Assembly: GCA_025462945.1 (NCBI GenBank)
Contig: JAOAPO010000521.1
Coordinates: 1-32,951 of the forward strand
Reading direction: 5' to 3'
Length of the DNA stretch: 32,951 bases
Source: Bryobacterales bacterium
GTDB lineage: Bacteria; Acidobacteriota; Terriglobia; Bryobacterales; Bryobacteraceae
Program-made: the position numbers and the translations under genes
Notes under the pieces: generated by a model
Told to the model about the DNA's origin: nothing
Databases searched by the model: none
Seen by the model: the letters and a program-made list of their open reading frames with translations, nothing else
Shown here: positions 15,604-24,566 of the stretch, in pieces
Layout of the letters: the number at the start of each line of letters is the position of its first letter
Numbering within the stretch: position 1 is the first letter of the stretch

Positions 15604-17157
15604 TCAGAGTGCGAGCCGCTTACCGCGAGGCAAGTAACGCGCGGCCCCATACCGGTCGGGCCGCTGTCCTGGAAGCGTCCACTTCGCGGGTGTGCCATAC
15701 GGGTCCTCGAACTGGTCCATCATCTCGTAGATACGGGCTCGCATATCGTCCGCATATTTGGTGTAGGAAGCGTCGGCAATCGCGTTGTGCATCTCTTCCG
15801 GGTCGCGCTCCAGATCGTAGAGTTCATCGATATCGAACCCGTTGAACACGTACTTGAACCGTTCTGTGATCGCGATGCGCTGGGTATAAAGAAACTCGCC
15901 GCCATAGTAGGCGCAAAGAATTTGATCGGTCCACGAAGGCGTCTCCGGGTTTGCGAACAGCGCTTGCAGCGGCCGGCCATCTGCGTACGGCAGCGTTTTG
16001 GCGCCCGCTGCCGCCACATAGGTATGCGCCAGATCGTGCGTCTGCACCAGGTGCTTCGATATAGCCCCGGCTTTCGCGTGCCCGGGCCAGCGGATCACCA
16101 GCGGCACGCGATATGTTTCTTCGTACGGGATCCAGCCTTTGATCCACATCCGATGGTTGCCGCACATATCGCCATGGTCGGTAGTGAACACTACCATCGT
16201 GTTCTGCGCTTGCCCCGTATTGTCCAGTGCGTCCAGAAGGCGCCCAATCTGCGTGTCCAGCTGTTCCACAGAAGCGTAATAGCGGGCCCTGCTTTGACCG
16301 TAGTCATGCTCCGTCATCGGCCCCCACGTGGACGACTCTCTCGCGTGTAGCCCCGGCTTCCCCGCGAAGTTATCCTGGAAGCTCTTCGGTACCGGAATCG
16401 ACTTCGGGTCATACCGGTCCACGTACTTCTGCAGAGGCATGTACGGGTCATGCGGATCCACGAAGTGCGTCTCCAGCAACCATGGCCGCGAGTCCTTCGC
16501 GAAGCGCCCCATCATCCTTATGGCACTTTCGGCCACTTCCCACGCCGGCGTGTTCTCGTCCGAACCATCCGTATAACCCCAGGCGGGGAACGGTGCAGAT
16601 CCGGGCCACTGAACCGTCTTCTCGACGTGGGGACGCAGCTGCTGACGCGAACGCTCCACTTTATCCGGATTTAAATCGTACTTACGCAGCACAGCGGGAT
16701 CGCATCCACTGACGGCCGCCATCTCGTATCCGAAGTCGGCCGGGCAGCGAGTCCAGCTGGCGTGCCACTTGCCGGTATACCCCAGGCGGTAACCGGCTTC
16801 TTTCAACCGGTGAGCATAAAGCACAACATCCGGAAACATATCCCGGTGGACCGACGGCGAAGAGTGAATCTGATTGAACACCCCGTTGTGCCAGTGATAA
16901 GCACCCGAAAGAATCATGGCCCGCGCCGGACAACAGACTGCGCTCGGCGTATAGCTCCTCTCGAACAACATGCCCTCCTTCACCAGACGGTTCAGGTTGG
17001 GTGTGTTGCAGATCCCGCGGTTCGCGATACAGGCCCACTGGTGCTGGTCTGACATGATGTGCAGGATGTTCGGGCGGCCTTCCGCGGCCCTGCTCTCCTG
17101 CGCCAGCAGTGCGGCGCCTCTTACGGACTGCGCCAGAAAGTCTCTGCGGTCTATCAT
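15604..17157 (-). CDS. Sulfatase (arylsulfatase/choline-sulfatase type), Tat leader
   Basis: The 517-residue protein begins MIDRRDFLAQSVRGAALL, a short twin-arginine leader. NILHIMSDQHQW uses the Asp-Gln (37-38) form of the first metal site. The FGly motif is C75-C-P-A-R (AVCCPARAMILSG), with a second cysteine in the x position. FTTDHGDMCGNH supplies the later metal site, and WTDQILCAYYGGEF with DIDELYDLERDPEEMHN is the usual C-terminal subdomain. The start is 11 bases after the stop of the upstream sulfatase, so both are probably transcribed together with the membrane glycosyltransferase gene at 18651-20120. The substrate is unknown; Asp-Gln-type members often act on small or glycan sulfate esters. 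Confidence 0.88.
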   Translation of the reverse strand: MIDRRDFLAQSVRGAALLAQESRAAEGRPNILHIMSDQHQWACIANRGICNTPNLNRLVKEGMLFERSYTPSAVCCPARAMILSGAYHWHNGVFNQIHSSPSVHRDMFPDVVLYAHRLKEAGYRLGYTGKWHASWTRCPADFGYEMAAVSGCDPAVLRKYDLNPDKVERSRQQLRPHVEKTVQWPGSAPFPAWGYTDGSDENTPAWEVAESAIRMMGRFAKDSRPWLLETHFVDPHDPYMPLQKYVDRYDPKSIPVPKSFQDNFAGKPGLHARESSTWGPMTEHDYGQSRARYYASVEQLDTQIGRLLDALDNTGQAQNTMVVFTTDHGDMCGNHRMWIKGWIPYEETYRVPLVIRWPGHAKAGAISKHLVQTHDLAHTYVAAAGAKTLPYADGRPLQALFANPETPSWTDQILCAYYGGEFLYTQRIAITERFKYVFNGFDIDELYDLERDPEEMHNAIADASYTKYADDMRARIYEMMDQFEDPYGTPAKWTLPGQRPDRYGAARYLPRGKRLAL

Positions 17158-17168
17158 CGGGCGGTCTC

Positions 17169-18572
17169 TTAAACGTACGGAATGAACGGCGGGTCAATTT
17201 CCGGCTTCGCCCGTCCCGATTCGGCAATTCGTGCAGCCAATCTCGCCCGAAGCTGCTGAGAGACCTCCCGCACCTCCGCGCGCCCGGCCAGATTTACATG
17301 CTGGAAGGGATCGGCATAACGATCATAGAGAATGTATTCGTTGAAGCGATCACTGGACTCTTCTGGCTGCGGAACCGCGACGCCATAGGTCCACTGGGGC
17401 GTTCGCAGCGCGCGCCCTGTCAGGGATTCACTGATCTCGATATACACTTCGTTGCGCCAGCCCTCTGTCTTGCGCGAGAGCAACGGAAGCATGCTTTTGC
17501 CCTGCATCGTGCCCGGGACGGCCATGCCCGCCGCTTCCAGCAGTGTGGGGGCGAAATCGACATGGCTCACCAGCTCTGCAATTTCCATGCTGCGGTCGAA
17601 CCCCGGCCCCTGCACGATCAGCGGAATGTGAATTGAGCTTTCATGCGGACTTCTCTTGTACTCTGCATTGCGGGTTCGGAAGTGGCAGGAGTGATCGCTC
17701 GTGAACATCACAATCGTGTTGTCGTCAATGCCCTGTTCTTTCAGAGAGCTCAACAGCGTTCCCACCGCGTCGTCGATTCCTTTGACGCAGCCGTAGTAAC
17801 CCTGCAACTGGCTGGGCCAGGTTCCGGGAAGCGGGCGCAGGTCTTGAGGCACCCAGGGATTCCGGTAGCTGTTCTCATACTTTCTGGGGGCAACGAACAG
17901 GTCTGAATCGTTCTGGTGATGGACTTCCAGATACGAGACAACGAGAAGGAATGGTTTATCTTTCGCTCGCTTTTGTTTCAGAAAGCGAATCGCGCGATCG
18001 GTCAGGAAGTCTGCCCGGTACTCACCGGAGAAGTGGAGCGGCTTGCCGTCGCCATCGAACATGTCGCCTTCGAACGGATGCGAGGTCAGCTCCAGAGCAT
18101 TGCTGCCCTCCCAGAAGTCCGCGAAGCCGCCACGGTTGGCCGGAGGCACCGGCCCGCTCATCCTGTCATTCGGAGTCTGCGCCGACAGGTGCCACTTGCC
18201 TATGTAATTGGCAGAATAGCCTTGTTGCCTCAGCGTCCCCGCGAGTGTGACCGCGTCCGGCTTCAAGCCAAAGCCGTTCTTCCAGACGCCGTGCCGGGCT
18301 GGATACTGCCCGGTGAACATGGTGGCTCGGGCAGGGGCGCAAACCGGTTGATTCGAAATGGCCTGGCGGAACAGGACACCGCGTCTGGCCATCGCATCCA
18401 GGTTGGGTGTCAGGCCCATGGGATTCATCCCCATACAGCCCAGCGCGTCCGCGCGAAACTGATCGGAGATGATCAGGACGATGTTCGGCTTCCCGCCGGT
18501 CTGGCCGCCCGTTTGAGCTTGCATTGGTGTCGCGAGCAGAGGCCCGGCCTGCAGAAGACTTCTTCTCGTCAC
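17169..18572 (-). CDS. Sulfatase (arylsulfatase/choline-sulfatase type), Tat leader, GTG start
   Basis: NIVLIISDQFRADALGCMG shows the Asp-Gln first metal site, and PVCAPARATMFTGQYP gives the C-A-P-A-R FGly motif (Cys codon at 18339-18341). FTSDHSCHFRTRN, LVSHVDFAPTLLEAAG and QHVNLAG follow family order. I place the start at a GTG at 18572, because AAGGA lies 8 bases before it and the product then begins VTRRSLLQAGPLLATP, a typical twin-arginine leader. An ATG at 18629 would add 19 residues with no leader character. The protein is about 467 residues from the GTG. It follows the membrane glycosyltransferase gene and is followed after 11 bases by another sulfatase. Confidence 0.87.
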   Translation of the reverse strand: MTRRSLLQAGPLLATPMQAQTGGQTGGKPNIVLIISDQFRADALGCMGMNPMGLTPNLDAMARRGVLFRQAISNQPVCAPARATMFTGQYPARHGVWKNGFGLKPDAVTLAGTLRQQGYSANYIGKWHLSAQTPNDRMSGPVPPANRGGFADFWEGSNALELTSHPFEGDMFDGDGKPLHFSGEYRADFLTDRAIRFLKQKRAKDKPFLLVVSYLEVHHQNDSDLFVAPRKYENSYRNPWVPQDLRPLPGTWPSQLQGYYGCVKGIDDAVGTLLSSLKEQGIDDNTIVMFTSDHSCHFRTRNAEYKRSPHESSIHIPLIVQGPGFDRSMEIAELVSHVDFAPTLLEAAGMAVPGTMQGKSMLPLLSRKTEGWRNEVYIEISESLTGRALRTPQWTYGVAVPQPEESSDRFNEYILYDRYADPFQHVNLAGRAEVREVSQQLRARLAARIAESGRAKPEIDPPFIPYV

Positions 18573-18580
18573 GAGTGGTG

Positions 18581-18585
18581 TCCTT
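18581..18585 (-). promoter_or_regulatory. Shine-Dalgarno (AAGGA) supporting the GTG start at 18572
   Basis: On the minus strand AAGGA is followed by 8 bases and then GTG. The upstream ATG at 18629 has no comparable site, so this element decides the start of the sulfatase gene. Confidence 0.55.
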
Positions 18586-18650
18586 ATTTTCAGAGACGGA
18601 TAGATCTCTGATCCGATTGTCCCGATCATACAACGGGGGCTAAATGATGC

Positions 18651-20120
18651 TTAACGTCGCCGCAGCCTGCTCTCGGGACCGAGATTCTTCTCGAAACGAA
18701 TGACCATGAAGTCATTCGGCTTCGTCACATGGTGAGTGAAGCCGAATTTTTGCATCTCGCTGTTGACGAGATCCAGCCACTCCTGATCTTGTGTGACCAG
18801 GATCATCCGCGGTAGGCGGCTTAGCTCATTAGCAGCAAGATCACGGACGTAGCTCCTGACATCGTCCGTGATGAAGTTCGGCAAGGGCACGAGGCGATTC
18901 GAAACCGGATACGCCTCCAGTGGCGCGTAAAGGTACTTGCCTGGAGCATTCCCGGCTCTCCAGTCGTGAGCATTGGCTTCGATGAGCTGACTGCAGAACA
19001 GCAGCGGCGTCTCAGCGCTCTCCTGCCGAACCAACGTCAGGACGGGACTTAGTTCCTGGGAACCGAGACCGGTGCGAAACTGAACTGCGGTAGCCAGCAA
19101 GCCGCCCATCACTGCCCAGGCCAGACCTCGCTTGGCCCCGAACAGGATAAAGCCGACTGCGGTCAGCAGCAGGACGGCCGCTGGTCCCGAGTATCCGACG
19201 TAGCGACCCACAAACATCCGCATCGCGGAGTGCCGGGAAACTTCGAACAACAGGAGCGGACCCGCGAACCACCAGCACAGAACGAGCGAAGGCGCCGGGA
19301 GTTTCCACCGGCCGAGAGCGGGTCTGGAGCGGAACACCGCCAAAGCAGCTAACGCAAGCCCTGCCGCCAGCCAGCGCGGAACCAGAATCCCTGCCAGATT
19401 TCGCCAGCGCGGTGGAGCGCCGAACGGCAGCGTGCCGGAGTCGCGGAGCAGCAGTTCTATGTGCGGCGCGATGGGAAGACAGAGCAGGCCGATCATAGTG
19501 AAGCCCAGCAGGGCTAAGGGAATGCGCTTCGGAGTCAAGGCGATATAGACGAACTGAGCCAGGAAGACAACAGCGAAAAGGTAATGGAGGTAGATGACGA
19601 GCACTGACGACACGATCCACCACACGAACCACCGCCGCTCGCCGTCGCGTACCCATCGGAAGAGAGTCCAGCAGGATGCCGTCACTGCCGCCATGGCGAG
19701 TGAGTAGGGCCGGGCCTGGGTGGAAAACTCGATGGTCATAGGATGGAACGCAGCGAGGACCGCAGCGATCCTGCCTGCGCCTGGACCCAGAGAATCCTCC
19801 GCAAAGCGGTAAAGAAGGAAGCAGAGCAGGGCGCCGCCGGCGAGCGCGGGCACGCGCAGCAGAAAATCCCGGAACAGGAACCCATCGAAGCAGAACAGAG
19901 ATGTGATCGCAGAGAACAGCAGCGATTGCCCCGGCCAGTTCCAGGTCTTCGCGACCGCGGCAGCGGCACCGCCCCGGGCCATCCAAAACGTGCCCGCCTC
20001 GTCAACCCAAAGCGACCAGAGGAGCCGAGGCACCAGGGCGAAAAGCAGCCCTAATACCGTGAGCAGCACCGGGTTGCGCTCGACAAAGCCAGGGAACTGC
20101 CGTCCGGGCGATAGGCTCAT
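18651..20120 (-). CDS. Membrane glycosyltransferase, family 39 / ArnT-like
   Basis: The 489-residue polytopic membrane protein begins with a short cytoplasmic segment and a first membrane helix (VLLTVLGLLFALVP). It is followed by WVDEAGTFW, the Asp-Glu motif of the first periplasmic loop that marks PMT/ArnT-type enzymes using polyprenyl-phosphate sugars. QARPYSLAMA follows in the next conserved loop. About ten hydrophobic segments are visible, with a soluble C-terminal domain of about 130 residues. It would transfer a lipid-linked sugar to protein, lipid or glycan on the outer face of the inner membrane. The first gene of a likely operon with two sulfatases, it faces the Oar-like gene across a 317-base divergent gap. 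Confidence 0.75.
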   Translation of the reverse strand: MSLSPGRQFPGFVERNPVLLTVLGLLFALVPRLLWSLWVDEAGTFWMARGGAAAAVAKTWNWPGQSLLFSAITSLFCFDGFLFRDFLLRVPALAGGALLCFLLYRFAEDSLGPGAGRIAAVLAAFHPMTIEFSTQARPYSLAMAAVTASCWTLFRWVRDGERRWFVWWIVSSVLVIYLHYLFAVVFLAQFVYIALTPKRIPLALLGFTMIGLLCLPIAPHIELLLRDSGTLPFGAPPRWRNLAGILVPRWLAAGLALAALAVFRSRPALGRWKLPAPSLVLCWWFAGPLLLFEVSRHSAMRMFVGRYVGYSGPAAVLLLTAVGFILFGAKRGLAWAVMGGLLATAVQFRTGLGSQELSPVLTLVRQESAETPLLFCSQLIEANAHDWRAGNAPGKYLYAPLEAYPVSNRLVPLPNFITDDVRSYVRDLAANELSRLPRMILVTQDQEWLDLVNSEMQKFGFTHHVTKPNDFMVIRFEKNLGPESRLRRR

Positions 20121-20437
20121 GCTCCCGGATTTTAGCGCAACACGTACGGGAATGCACCGCTTATTCCCTACTACGGGTGATTATCGCGCTTCACGTAACA
20201 AAGACAACAACGCTCCGAATCACAAACGCCTGGGTTCGGATCGCCGCCGTTGCTGTTTGGGTTGCTGGCATCCGATCTATCTCTATACAGGTTTCGGCCG
20301 CGCCGATTAGTCTTTTAATTTTCTGCCAGCCTCTGAACAACTCTGCGTCCGGCTGCGCCCGGCATCAACATGGTCCCCGTTTCCATGTAAGATGGTTTTC
20401 GCATTGAGGGCAGCCGCGCCTGCCACGGCGGTGTTCT
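20121..20437. other. Divergent intergenic region
   Basis: This 317-base gap separates the leftward glycosyltransferase-sulfatase operon from the rightward Oar-like gene and is expected to hold both promoters. One sigma-70-like candidate for the rightward gene is listed separately. A small hairpin (ACATGG/CCATGT) occurs near 20368-20390. No open reading frame here looks real. Confidence 0.5.
20262..20289 (+). promoter_or_regulatory. Candidate sigma-70-type promoter for the Oar-like gene
   Basis: TTGCTG (20262-20267) and TATACA (20284-20289) are separated by 16 bases, matching four of six bases in each consensus box. It lies about 150 bases upstream of the reading frame. In a GC-rich genome this is suggestive only. 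Confidence 0.3.
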
Positions 20438-23400
20438 TTGATCAGACTTTCTCGTTTCGTAGTTGCGCTGCTCGGAATGTACATTTTGCCTTTGTCGGCA
20501 CAGGTGTCCTCGGCCGAGTTGAGCGGTACCGTCTTCGACGCGACGGGTGCGGCGGTATCGGCCGCGAAAGTGACGGCGACCAACTCCGGCACCAACGTCT
20601 CACACGACGCGTCGAGCGACGCCTCCGGCAATTACGTAATCCGGCTGCTTTCTCCCGGAGACTACGTCGTGACCGTAGAGGCGGCGGGTTTCAAGAAACT
20701 GGTCCAGCGAGGATTGAATCTCCAGGTGAATCAGCAGGCGCAGCTGAACCTGGTGCTGGAAGTCGGAGCTGTGTCGGAGGAGATCTCGGTCACAGCGCAG
20801 GCCCCGCAGCTTCAATCGGAGGCCTCGTCGCTCGGCACCGTCGTCAGCGAGAAGCTTGTGAACCAGTTGCCGCTCAACGGCCGCAACTTCATCCAGTTGG
20901 CAGTCCTGAGCCCCGGAGTGACAGGAGTGGGGTTCGGCGCATCGGGAACAATCATGAGCGGCACCAGGCCGGACGACCGTCGTCCCGGCACGGAGATTTT
21001 CTCGAATGGAAATCGCGAAGGCTCGAACAACTTCCTGTTCGACGGGGTTGACGACAACGAGCGCCTGACCCTCTCGATCGTGTTACGGCCCGCCGTCGAG
21101 GCTGTTCGCGAGTTCAAGATCCAAACCAACTTGTATAGCGCGGCATCGGGCGCAACTCCGGCGCCGTGGTCGACGTGGTCACCAAATCAGGTACGAACCG
21201 GCTACATGGGAGTCTGTTTGAATTTCTGCGAAACTCCGCGTTCGACGCCCGCAATTTCTTCAGCCCCAAGAATACGGCTTTCCCGACTTTCCGCCTCAAT
21301 CAGTTCGGGGGAAGCTTCGGTGGTCCTGTTATCTTGCCGAAACTGTACAGTGGCAAGGACAAGACCTTCTTCTTCGTGGACTATGAAGGTTACCGCAGGG
21401 ACTCCCAGGTCCTGCAGTTGGGGAATGTGCCCACAACCCTGATGCGGGCGGGTGATTTCAGCGAAGCCGCTGCGATCTACGACCCCATCACCACGCGAAC
21501 GAATCCGAGCGGCACGGGATTCGTTCGAGACCAGTTTCCACGTAACCAAATTCCGGCAAACCGGTGGGATCCAAAGACCGCATTGTTGATCAACGCATAT
21601 CCATCGCCCACGAGCGCGGGCCGACTGAACAACTATCTGGCCAACATCGTCCAGCACCAAAAGTGGAATCAGGGCGACATCCGGGTGGATCACCAGGCGT
21701 CGTCCAAAGACAGTTTCTTTGCCCGTTACTCGATTCAAAACACTGAGACACAGATTCCCAGCACCTTCCCCGCCGTCACTCTACCCGGACTCACCAGGCC
21801 AATCAACCTCGGAAGTGAAGACTCGTTCGCCGGCACGGCGTTTCAACCCGCGCAGCACGCCGTGTTTAGCTATGTCAGAGTCATCAGTCCGAAGATAGTG
21901 AATGAATTCCGCATGGGCTACAACCGCTTCCCGGGCAGACCACACGGCTGATCAGTATGAGCCGGGTGGAGGACTCGGGAACAAATTCGGAATCGCCAAT
22001 TCGAACGTGACGCCGAACGAACAAAATTTCCCCATCTTCTCGCCCTCCAACTACTTCGGCATCGGTCAGACTCGCTCCCTGCCCATTTTCCGCCGAGAGA
22101 ATACCTTCCAGTACATCGACAACATGAGCGTGACGGCGGGCAAGCACACGCTGAAATTTGGCGGTGATTTTCGGCGGGCGGCAACTCACCGTCTATCAGA
22201 CCAACCAGGGCAACGGTCGATTCAACTTCTCGCCGGCCTTCACTGATTCCAGGCAGGGCGCGGGCGGCGACACCATGGCCAGCTTCCTGCTGGGCTACGC
22301 GACTTCCACGGTTCACGATTACACCTTCAACTGGCCGGGGGAGCGAGGCAGCGAACTGGGCCTCTATGTCGCTGACGACTGGCGGATCACCCGCAAACTG
22401 ACCTTCAACCTTGGCTTTCGTTGGGACTACTACAGCCCCTTCAGCGAGGTTGCCAATCGCTGGGCGAACTTCAACGCTCGTACCGCCAAAATTGATATCG
22501 CGGGCCGGAACGGAGTCGATAAATATGTAGGCGTCAAGCCGTACTACCGGAACTTCGGTCCACGCCTTGGCTTTGCGTACCAACTCTTCGCCCACACCGT
22601 CGTTCGCGGCGGTTACGGAATCTTCTACAACCCCGCGGGCAATGAGGGCAGCAGTCTGCGGCTCTTCCGGCAGCTTCCATACGGTTCCACAGTAGTGGTG
22701 TCGCCCGGGGATATCAACGTAGGCTTGCGAGTGAGCGATGGATTCCTGCCGCTTCAGAATCCAAACTTCGCGGATGCAGACAGCCCCTATGGAGCAATGT
22801 TGGCGGTGGATCCGAACTTCAGACCGTCATCGGCGCAACAGTTCAATCTAACCGTCGAGCACGAGATCGCTCCATGGTCACTAGTGATCCGGACCGCCCT
22901 GGTGGGTAATCTGGGTCGGCATCTGTACAACACGCACAACGCGAATCAACCGGTGCCGTCACCTGCGGCAACGAACACTCCGCGGCCATATTTCAACATC
23001 GCCCCTAATTTGTCTGACATCAGCTACTTTGTCTCGGATGGATTGAGTTCCTACTACGGTGGGCAACTGACTGTGGACAAACGGCTAAGCAAGGGCTTGA
23101 GTGCTCTACTTGGTTACTCGTGGGCTCACGCAATCGATAATGTTGTGCTGGAGTTTAACGGAGGCGCTGCCGGACCGAAACCGCAGGATCCGGAATCTTC
23201 GGGCTGAGCGAGGCAACTCTACCGTCGATCTTCGTCACCGGCTTACGGTAAGTTATCTTTACGAACTTCCGTTCGGCAAAGGCAGGCAGTTCCTGAACCG
23301 GAGTGGCCTTGTGGACCTCGTGCTTGGGGGGTGGCAGACCAACGGGATTCTGACGGTTCAAACCGGCCAGCCGTTCTCTCCGGTGCTCCAGACGTCAACG

Positions 23401-23754
23401 ACGAACGGCACCGGAAGCCGTCCTGACGTCGTGGGCCAGGTGACCTACCCGAGGACGCTGCAACGCTGGTTTGATCCAGGCGCCTTCGCGACGCCTGCGC
23501 CCTACACCTACGGTAATGCTTCTCGCAACAGCCTCTTCGGCCCCGGGCGTACCAACTGGGATATGTCTCTGCTCAAGAATTTCGTTATCAGGGAAGAGAT
23601 GCGTTTCGAATTCCGCGCCGAGGCATTCAACGTGTTCAATCACCCGCAGTTCGGATTGCCGAATCAGAACATCGGTAACTCTCAGGTTGGGTCCATTACC
23701 AGCACGGTTGGGAATCCACGGCAACTGCAGCTGGGGCTGCGCTTCCAGTTCTGA
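20438..23754 (+). pseudogene. Oar-like TonB-dependent outer-membrane receptor, four frameshifts
   Basis: Joined across four one-base shifts, the gene encodes about 1105 residues. It has a signal peptide (LSRFVVALLGMYILPLSAQ), a carboxypeptidase-regulatory beta-sandwich (ELSGTVFDATGAAV ... GNYVIRLLSPGDYVV), a plug-like segment (QLPLNGRNFIQLAVLSPG, then VVDVVTKSGTN), and a beta-barrel ending LGLRFQF with a terminal aromatic residue. The shifts are one base lost at about 21150 (SG|RNSGAVVDVV), one gained in CCC at about 21930, one gained in GGG at about 22176, and one gained in GG at about 23192. Each correction restores the family pattern exactly, and no other stop codons occur. This could be recent decay or homopolymer sequencing error. 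The likely start is a TTG at 20438. If functional, it would import large oligosaccharides or similar ligands. Confidence 0.85.
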
Positions 23755-24566
23755 ATGGGGCGGGTATGCCGCCCTGGCCAGGAAGGCTTCTATGGCGCAC
23801 TGAGCTTACACAAAAACAGCCACTTCAGCGGAAGCTTTTCACAAAGCTCAGCCTGAAGTGGCTTCGTCGAGCACTTTGACCCTCTGATTTGTTGAAAACG
23901 GTCCAAGCTCCGTTAGCAGGCCCGTTTGGTGTCTCTGGCCTGCCTGCGAGCTGCTGTTACTCCTCCGAATGCTCCGGCGAAAGTGCCTGAAACAGCGGAA
24001 CTGTCTGCTGCCTCCTAAGCTCGCTCTCACACGAGGACCGCCAGCCTTGGCGGTAAAGTGATCTCGACGGACAAACTGATGCGTGTTCGCTACTCGGCTC
24101 CGCTCTAAAGCGGACGCCGCTCGCACAAAAAGCCGCGGTAGCCGAATGCGGGGTTATTTCCTCCTCTCCGCTACCCGTCAGCCGCTGCCGACGGGTAAGC
24201 GTCAAATCCTTAGAGCCGGTCGGATGAATCGTAACCTCGCACATCCGTACTCGTTGGAAACCAGGACGCCAGTCATCGACCAGCCCTCCGCTGACTCTGC
24301 TCCGGAGTGCACTGTCCTTCTACAAAGATGCATGCCTTTAGCCGACGTACTGCACATAACAGCAACCGAAATATTTTCGTTAAAATACTTACTACGGCTG
24401 CCCGTACCCTTCCGTTTACCTTGGCAAAGTGATCTTCAGCGCACCAGATCCGGGTGCAAAAACTGCGCAAAAGCCCTCACACCTGTGACAACGCGCGTAT
24501 TCACCCGAATGACGAGGCCTCGCTGCAAAGTGCTCAGGTCGGCGGGAATGCGAAAATACGGAAGAA
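23755..24566. other. Long intergenic region rich in short hairpins
   Basis: About 810 bases lie between the Oar-like gene and pcrA with no convincing gene. Perfect inverted repeats follow each other: 23818-23863 (11 bp), 23897-23914 (5 bp), 23917-23942 (6 bp), 23953-23996 (6 bp), 24037-24054 (7 bp, 4-base loop), 24099-24114 (6 bp, 4-base loop) and 24172-24197 (8 bp). It could be a structured RNA or simply GC-rich decayed sequence. The only AT-rich island, around 24365-24390, includes TAAAAT at 24381 and may be part of the pcrA promoter. A 179-codon reading frame (24083-24622) runs into pcrA in another frame and shows no domain. Confidence 0.5.
23818..23863 (+). terminator. Nested hairpin downstream of the Oar-like gene
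   Basis: AGCCACTTCAG (23818-23828) pairs perfectly with CTGAAGTGGCT (23853-23863). Inside the loop AGCTTT and AAAGCT form a second stem around TCAC. It lies 64 bases after the receptor stop codon, where a transcript end is expected. There is no T-run after it. Confidence 0.45.

Noticed and set aside
19012-19986. A 324-codon minus-strand frame inside the membrane glycosyltransferase gene
   Set aside because: It is an alternative frame of the same strand with an Arg-rich product and no membrane helices or motifs.
9431-20120. A complete polysaccharide utilisation locus of the SusC/SusD type
   Set aside because: No SusD-like protein, glycoside hydrolase or polysaccharide lyase is recognisable; the nearest receptor is Oar-like and frameshifted.
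20438-23754. Programmed frameshifting in the receptor gene
   Set aside because: Four shifts of both directions without slippery heptamers or downstream structures fit decay or sequence error better than recoding.
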